In this document: one piece after another, positions 59,209-64,000 of the stretch
How the letters are laid out: every line of letters begins with the position of its first letter
How positions within the stretch are numbered: the first letter of the stretch is position 1
Origin: DAIOEK01 sp964648485
Lineage (GTDB): Bacteria; Chloroflexota; Anaerolineae; Anaerolineales; Anaerolineaceae
NCBI GenBank assembly: GCA_964648485.1
Contig: CAZYOF010000004.1
Location: 62,001-126,000, forward strand
Direction: 5' to 3'
DNA length: 64,000 nucleotides
Notes under the pieces: generated by a model
The model's input: only the letters and a program-made list of their open reading frames with translations
What the model was told of the DNA's origin: nothing
The model's database searches: none
Made by a program: the position numbers and the translations under genes

Positions 59209-59709
59209 TTGAATATTGAAACAAGTGTTGAAATTTCCCCAGACACCATTCGGGATCTGACTCTTCTGGAAGAAATTGAGCAGGATCCGGATATTAATCA
59301 GTCTGCATTGGCTGTTCAGCTTGGAGTAGCGGTTGGTACAGTCAATTGGCATTTAAAAAGGCTGATCGAAAAGGGTGCCATAAAGGTTAAGCGGGCAACA
59401 AGGCGCAAGCTGCGATATATTATCACTCCTGATGGAATAGCATTACGTGCACACCTGACTGTTGATTTCATCCAACAATCTTTCAAACTCTACCGATTGA
59501 TACGGTCTCGGGCTCAGTCAATTATTCCAAAAATACATGATGGTGGATATCAAACTGTCAGGATCAGAGCATCAGGAGACGCAGAGGATGTAATCCGTCT
59601 AACCTGTTTGGAAAATCAACTTGAGGTAGTGGAAAATGGGGATGTTCCTGTTATTGAAATGCGGGGGTTAAAACTACATCTGCTATTTCCGGGAGAGGAT
59701 CAATTATGA
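59209..59709 (+). CDS. Winged-helix transcriptional regulator of the glycan locus
   Basis: 166 residues from the TTG at 59209. An earlier in-frame TTG at 59182 lies inside the promoter spacer and cannot be used. The N-terminal 80 residues are a winged helix: LLEEIEQDPDINQSALAVQLGVAVGTVNWHLKRLIEKGAIKVKR, with the wing RRKLRYIITPDGIALR. The rest (about 85-166) is not recognised and has a beta-rich pattern with VRIRASGDAEDVIRL. Similar MarR-like regulators accompany exopolysaccharide loci. It probably controls its own operon, which continues with the ATGA-coupled glycosyltransferase gene. Confidence 0.83.
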   Translation: MNIETSVEISPDTIRDLTLLEEIEQDPDINQSALAVQLGVAVGTVNWHLKRLIEKGAIKVKRATRRKLRYIITPDGIALRAHLTVDFIQQSFKLYRLIRSRAQSIIPKIHDGGYQTVRIRASGDAEDVIRLTCLENQLEVVENGDVPVIEMRGLKLHLLFPGEDQL

Positions 59710-60926
59710 GCACCCCCATGCTTCTTGCACTTACTAGTCATGGGAACGCTCCCTATTTGATGGCTGCTAGATTGGCAAATGCATTGGGAAGGATGCCGGT
59801 GGTAATCCCTGATTACTATCAGCAAACTCAACGAAGGATCATCCTTGAAGAACTGCCGGATTGCGGTAGTTTTACCTGGTTTTCGCGTGAATTAGGAGAA
59901 ATTCTACAACCGCTTTTGTTGGATGTGTCCAATGGGAATTCGTTTGGAAATTTTGGTAAAAAAATATCAGACCCGAATAATCCAGAGGGTGCTCTGGCAA
60001 TAGAAAACCGGCTTCATCAAGTACTTAAGGAAGGGCTTTTAGCCGAAAGGTTGGATGGTAGAGATCGGCGAATGATCTATCAAAAAGACCTTTGTGGTGT
60101 ATTAAATAGTTCGCTTCCTGTCCGCTCAAGGGTAGAGAATCACATTTTCTTTTTTACAGGAATGATGTCGCGATTGTATGGCACCTTGCCGCCAGGTGAT
60201 TTGTCACCTGAGTCTTTTAAGACGTTAGAGGACTTGAGAGAATATTCACAGATTTGGAGAAAAGTAGAAGACACTTACAGCATGTCATTTATTCCGAGGG
60301 TAAATGCGTTTTCTTACAACAGAGAGTCTAATGATGGTTTGATAAGAACTCCACCTCTTGCCTTCCGCAGAGAGAAAGTTCAAAACCTCGCCGTACCATC
60401 CATACTGTTTATTCCATCAGGAACACGGACAGATGTGACAGCATTAAATCAACTGGCGAATCAACCTTTTTTTGGATATAAACGGTTGATCATGGGCTAT
60501 TCGAGAGAAAGTTCTGATTTTTCAGCCAAAGAATTCTCCCGTGTAAATGCCACAGTTTTTGGTGATCCGCTTATAAAGGGAGTTGTCGCGCGGGGCGGAT
60601 GGGGAACAATCTGGGAATGTATCTGTAATGGAATTCCCATGGCAGTTCCACGGTTAGGGTTTAGTGACGATCCAGAGATCGGTCACACTCAAGTGGCTTT
60701 AAACCACATTGGCATAGGTATGATACTGGATGAAAAAATCGAAAAATTTTTGGATACCTCTATTCAGGAAAATATGATAATCGCGATTCAGAGGATACAA
60801 ACTGAGGATCAAAGTATCTTTGGGATACTTGCAGAAGACGGTTTTTCTTTTATGGCAGAAAAGATTTTAGAAATGTTTCCAGAGTGGATGGAATATTCAC
60901 AAACGAAAGAGGCGATCAATGGATAA
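59706..60926 (+). CDS. GT-B glycosyltransferase-like protein (GT1-like)
   Basis: 406 residues; weakly related to GT1/GT28 enzymes. It opens LLALTSHGNAPYLMAARLANALGRMPVVIPDY, and the C-terminal donor site reads GVVARGGWGTIWECICNGIPMAVPRLGFSDDPEIGHTQVAL, as in UDP-glycosyltransferases (GG.GT..E). The middle (LEDLREYSQIWRKVEDTY) is unlike known members. The acceptor is unknown. It is coupled by ATGA to the regulator and overlaps the epimerase gene by eight bases. Confidence 0.78.
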   Translation: MSTPMLLALTSHGNAPYLMAARLANALGRMPVVIPDYYQQTQRRIILEELPDCGSFTWFSRELGEILQPLLLDVSNGNSFGNFGKKISDPNNPEGALAIENRLHQVLKEGLLAERLDGRDRRMIYQKDLCGVLNSSLPVRSRVENHIFFFTGMMSRLYGTLPPGDLSPESFKTLEDLREYSQIWRKVEDTYSMSFIPRVNAFSYNRESNDGLIRTPPLAFRREKVQNLAVPSILFIPSGTRTDVTALNQLANQPFFGYKRLIMGYSRESSDFSAKEFSRVNATVFGDPLIKGVVARGGWGTIWECICNGIPMAVPRLGFSDDPEIGHTQVALNHIGIGMILDEKIEKFLDTSIQENMIIAIQRIQTEDQSIFGILAEDGFSFMAEKILEMFPEWMEYSQTKEAING

Positions 60927-61860
60927 TAATTACTGGTCAAACAAACGGATATGTATAACCGGTGGTGCAGGTTTTCTGGGGTACCATCTTGTGGAGAATA
61001 TAAAAAAGCGGGGTGCTAATGAAATATTTATCCCAACGATAGAAGCCTATGACTTAGTTCAGCAAAAAGATATTATCCGTATGTTGGATGACAGCAAACC
61101 GGATGTAATCATCCATCTCGCGGCGCATGTAGGGGGAATAGGAGCTAATCGTGAACATCCGGCAGAATTTTTCTATGATAATTTGATGATGGGCGTCCAG
61201 TTGATGCATGAATCCTGGAAACGTGGAGTTGAGAAATTTGTGGCAATTGGTACCGTTTGTGCCTATCCGAAATTCACACCTGTTCCATTCCGTGAAGATG
61301 ATATCTGGAATGGATATCCCGAAGAGACAAATGCTCCTTATGGACTGGCAAAGAAGATGCTATTAGTCCAGGCGCAATCTTACCGGCAGCAATATGGATT
61401 TAATGCATTATTCCTGATACCGGTGAATTTATATGGTCCACGTGATAACTTCAGACCAGAAAGTTCGCATGTTATCCCTGCTTTGATAAAGAAGTGCGTA
61501 GAAGCAAAAGAAAATGGGTCAAAGGATGTTGTAATCTGGGGGGACGGAAGCCCAACACGGGAATTTATCTATGTGGATGATGCTGCTGAAGGCATTGCAA
61601 GTGCGACAGAACTATACAACGGGTCAGAGCCAATTAATATCGGATCTGGTATGGAGATAAGTATAAAAGACCTTGCCCAACTTATTGCCAAATTGACTGG
61701 TTTTGAAGGACAGTTGGTTTTTGACACGACCAAACCGAATGGGCAACCGCGCCGTGGATTAGATGTATCGCGTGCTGAAAGGTTGTTTGGTTTTCGGGCA
61801 AAGATGGGGTTTGAAGAGGGATTGCGTCGAACGATCGACTGGTATCTGAAAAACAAGTGA
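60919..61860 (+). CDS. GDP-L-fucose synthase-like NAD(P)-dependent epimerase/reductase
   Basis: 313 residues. NAD(P) motif CITGGAGFLGYHLVE; IHLAAHVGGIGANREHPAEFFYDNLMMGVQLMHESW and VAIGTVCAYPKFTPVPF are typical of GDP-4-keto-6-deoxymannose epimerase/reductases (Fcl), with catalytic Tyr/Lys in NAPYGLAKKMLL. NLYGPRDNFRPESSHVIPALIKK supports the family. The partner GDP-mannose 4,6-dehydratase is not in the window, so the sugar made is not proven to be fucose. Confidence 0.88.
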   Translation: MDNNYWSNKRICITGGAGFLGYHLVENIKKRGANEIFIPTIEAYDLVQQKDIIRMLDDSKPDVIIHLAAHVGGIGANREHPAEFFYDNLMMGVQLMHESWKRGVEKFVAIGTVCAYPKFTPVPFREDDIWNGYPEETNAPYGLAKKMLLVQAQSYRQQYGFNALFLIPVNLYGPRDNFRPESSHVIPALIKKCVEAKENGSKDVVIWGDGSPTREFIYVDDAAEGIASATELYNGSEPINIGSGMEISIKDLAQLIAKLTGFEGQLVFDTTKPNGQPRRGLDVSRAERLFGFRAKMGFEEGLRRTIDWYLKNK

Positions 61861-61890
61861 GGGCGGTTTTTGCCACCGAACTGGAGAAAA

Positions 61891-62718
61891 ATGGCTGAAG
61901 ATGTAACGATTATCAAACCAACCAGCGGATGGGTTGCGCTGAACTTGCGGGATTTATGGAAGTATCGTGAACTAATATACTTTCTGATCTGGCGGGATAT
62001 AAAAGTCCGTTATAAGCAGGCAGTTTTAGGAATTGGATGGGCAATTATCCAGCCGATTTTAACTATGGTGATTTTTAGTATCATCTTTGGCAGATTTGGC
62101 AAATTACCAACAGATCAATCACTTCCTTATCCACTGTTTACATTTGCGGCTTTGTTACCATGGGGACTGTTTGCTAATGCATTGCAAAGATCTGGAACTA
62201 GCCTGGTGGGATCTGCGCACCTGATTACCAAAATCTATTTTCCCCGACTGATCATTCCGATTTCTGCAGTGATCGGTGGAATTGTGGATTTTGCCATATC
62301 CTTTGTAATTTTGCTTTTGATGATGGCATACTACAAGGTCTATCCTACCTGGAACATGTTGTGGATTATTCCTCTGACATTGTTGACTCTTGTTACAGCT
62401 CTGTCTGTAGGATTATGGTTATCTGCATTAAATGTTCGTTATCGTGATGTACAACAGATGATCCCTTTCCTTGTTCAGGCATGGATGTATGCTTCACCGG
62501 TTGCATATTCAGCGAAGATTATTACGGAACGAACATGGCAGTTAATTTACGGTTTGAATCCACTCACTGGAATCATTCAAGGTTTCAGATGGGCGTTACT
62601 GGGTGGGACACCTCCTGGTGAATTAATGTGGATATCCTCAACTGTGATGGTCATCCTTTTTGTCTCGGGTCTCTATTATTTCCGGCGAATGGAAAAAACT
62701 TTCGCAGATACGGTGTAG
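61891..62718 (+). CDS. ABC-2 polysaccharide exporter permease (Wzm-like)
   Basis: 275 residues from the ATG at 61891, GGAG seven bases upstream; a TTG at 61870 is in frame. Six membrane segments in the ABC-2 fashion. FLIWRDIKVRYKQAVLGIGWAIIQPILTMVIFSIIFGRFG is the family's first segment with its amphipathic coupling helix, and NVRYRDVQQMIPFLVQAWMYASPVAYS and NPLTGIIQGFRWALLG the later ones. Works with the ATPase encoded three bases downstream to move a lipid-linked glycan outward. Confidence 0.93.
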   Translation: MAEDVTIIKPTSGWVALNLRDLWKYRELIYFLIWRDIKVRYKQAVLGIGWAIIQPILTMVIFSIIFGRFGKLPTDQSLPYPLFTFAALLPWGLFANALQRSGTSLVGSAHLITKIYFPRLIIPISAVIGGIVDFAISFVILLLMMAYYKVYPTWNMLWIIPLTLLTLVTALSVGLWLSALNVRYRDVQQMIPFLVQAWMYASPVAYSAKIITERTWQLIYGLNPLTGIIQGFRWALLGGTPPGELMWISSTVMVILFVSGLYYFRRMEKTFADTV

Positions 62719-62720
62719 CC

Positions 62721-64000
62721 ATGAGCGATATTGCTATTCGTGTAAAAAATCTTGGAAAACGCTACCAACTGGGGGCACTAGGCACCAATTATCGAACCCT
62801 GCGGGATAGCCTGGTAGATACCTTTAATTTAGCATCTCAGGCGATTCTGCACGCAGGTGAACGAAATCAAGATATGCAAAAATCCATTAACAATAAATTC
62901 TGGGCGTTAAAGGATATCAACTTTGAGGTTCATAAAGGACAAGTACTGGGGGTGGTCGGAAAAAATGGTGCCGGAAAGAGCACCCTCCTTAAGGTTCTTT
63001 CGCGGGTAACAGAACCGACGGAAGGACAGGTAGAAATTCATGGAAGAGTAGGATCTCTTCTGGAGGTAGGCACAGGCTTTCACCCAGAACTGACCGGACG
63101 CGAGAATATTTATCTGAATGGTGCAATTCTAGGGATGAAGCGAACTGAAATCGCCAAGAAGTTTGATGAAATTGTAGCCTTTTCGGAAGTGGAAAAGTTT
63201 ATTGACACTCCGGTAAAAAGGTACTCTAGCGGTATGTACCTGCGTTTGGCGTTTGCAGTGGCTGCCCACCTTGAGCCGGAGATTTTGGTTGTAGATGAGG
63301 TTTTGGCAGTAGGTGATGCAGAATTCCAACGTAAGTGTATGGGAAAGATGAGTGATGTTGCGCATGAAGGACGAACTGTGCTCTTTGTAAGTCATAATAT
63401 GAGTGCAATCTTGCGTTTGACTGAAGAAACCATGGTCCTTGAAAAAGGACGCCTGGCAATGCGGGCTCCTACCCAGGAAGCTGTCGATTATTACTTATCC
63501 AGTGGATATTCCCGTCAGGGTGAACGCACCTGGGATATGGATGAAATCCCAGCGGATTCTGCCCCGTTTCGCCCACTTTCATTACGTATATTGGATAGCC
63601 GCCAAAAGGTGGTTGATACCATCCGCTCGACAGAACCATTTCAGGTTGAAATGGAATATCAATTGGATCAACCTCTTACTGGCCTTCGAGTGGGATTTTA
63701 CTTCATGACCACCCGCGCCGAGCATATCTTTACTACATTCGATACCGATGATGAAAATCGATTTAACCGGTTCTCCTCACGGAAAGCAGGCAGATATATA
63801 AGCCGGTGTACTATTCCCGCGAATACTTTCAATGAAGGAAGATTTATTATTGGCATGAACGCGAGTTCTTTCAGGATCAAAAGGTATTTTCAGGATGAGC
63901 AGGCTGTCATTTTTAGCGTAGATGCAACAGGTGCTCCGGGAACTCATTGGAGTGAACCACGCATGGGCCCGATGCGACCTAATCTGGTGTGGGATATCGA
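62721..64000 (+). CDS. ABC polysaccharide exporter ATPase (Wzt-like), 3' end cut
   Basis: Partial: 426 codons are open to the window edge. Walker A GKNGAGKST (residues 80-88), Q-loop region GSLLEVGTGFHPELTGRENI, signature YSSGMYLRLAFAVA, Walker B EILVVDEVLAVGD and the switch His in FVSHNMSAI. After about residue 255 comes a Wzt-C-like beta domain (TIRSTEPFQVEMEYQL, RVGFYFMTT, GRFIIGMNASSF), which in homologues recognises the non-reducing end of the glycan. This suggests an exporter that waits for a finished, end-modified chain. The methyltransferase at 58347 could supply such an end group. Confidence 0.93.
   Translation, partial: MSDIAIRVKNLGKRYQLGALGTNYRTLRDSLVDTFNLASQAILHAGERNQDMQKSINNKFWALKDINFEVHKGQVLGVVGKNGAGKSTLLKVLSRVTEPTEGQVEIHGRVGSLLEVGTGFHPELTGRENIYLNGAILGMKRTEIAKKFDEIVAFSEVEKFIDTPVKRYSSGMYLRLAFAVAAHLEPEILVVDEVLAVGDAEFQRKCMGKMSDVAHEGRTVLFVSHNMSAILRLTEETMVLEKGRLAMRAPTQEAVDYYLSSGYSRQGERTWDMDEIPADSAPFRPLSLRILDSRQKVVDTIRSTEPFQVEMEYQLDQPLTGLRVGFYFMTTRAEHIFTTFDTDDENRFNRFSSRKAGRYISRCTIPANTFNEGRFIIGMNASSFRIKRYFQDEQAVIFSVDATGAPGTHWSEPRMGPMRPNLVWDI

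Noticed and set aside
1..64000. tRNA or rRNA genes, CRISPR arrays, insertion sequences, phage genes, riboswitches
   Set aside because: No cloverleaf-like sequence, regularly spaced repeat, transposase-like protein, or recognisable riboswitch core was found on reading both strands; gaps between genes are mostly under 150 bases.

Overview
The window reads as a chromosomal segment of a bacterium of the Chloroflexota, most likely class Anaerolineae. This is an inference from gene content, not from a marker search. The clues are a four-domain ribosomal protein S1, the DUF3090 and SCO1664-type families (known mainly from Actinobacteria and Chloroflexi), a long DnaE with an acidic tail, a paired active/inactive M16 peptidase couple, and many stop/start overlaps (ATGA, GTGA, TTGA). 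I see no rRNA, tRNA, CRISPR array, transposase or phage gene.

Layout. 1-2420: a DUF389-like membrane protein (cut by the window edge) with a small HAD protein on the minus strand, diverging from a BMP-type lipoprotein and a phosphoglycosyl transferase. 2464-5419: rpsA with its own promoter and terminator, an M19 dipeptidase and a small membrane protein. 5424-6758 (minus): an adrenodoxin-reductase-type oxidoreductase. 6884-14927: two M16 peptidases, acpS, a phosphoesterase, a ParB-like/DUF4032 protein, a two-component system and a COG2509 flavoprotein. 15108-18977: dnaE. 19043-26537: DUF3090 protein, lipoprotein, SCO1664-type kinase-like protein, homoserine dehydrogenase, folK, folP and a large penicillin-binding-protein homologue that has lost its key catalytic residues. 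26609-37307: housekeeping genes, mostly minus strand (LOG protein, HAD phosphatase, HExxH protein, lysoplasmalogenase-like protein, era, alkyltransferase, galK, GIY-YIG protein, TyrA-like protein, M50 protease), with fmdB-like, yitT-like and apt-like genes on plus. 37349-40980: DUF951 protein, an MGDG-synthase-like glycosyltransferase, tsaE-tsaB-rimI and a family 4 uracil-DNA glycosylase followed by a broken coding tail.

41178-64000 is a surface-glycan locus: nucleotide-sugar dehydrogenase and epimerase, Wzx-type flippase, four glycosyltransferases of GT4 or GT2 type, four very large multi-spanning membrane proteins (GT-C-like or unknown), an LPG-synthase-like transporter, a methyltransferase, then a winged-helix regulator leading a second operon with a glycosyltransferase, a GDP-fucose-synthase-like reductase and a Wzm/Wzt ABC exporter that runs off the end. 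The locus therefore carries two kinds of glycan export machinery side by side.

The strongest oddities are the degenerate bifunctional PBP (23670-26537); the broken extension after the uracil-DNA glycosylase that ends in a sliding-clamp-like peptide QLNLF; a recurring arrangement in which a TATAAT-like box lies 5-7 bases before the start codon, implying leaderless mRNAs; a perfect 16-bp palindrome carrying two divergent extended -10 boxes (37313-37348); and a TyrA-like protein lacking its histidines.
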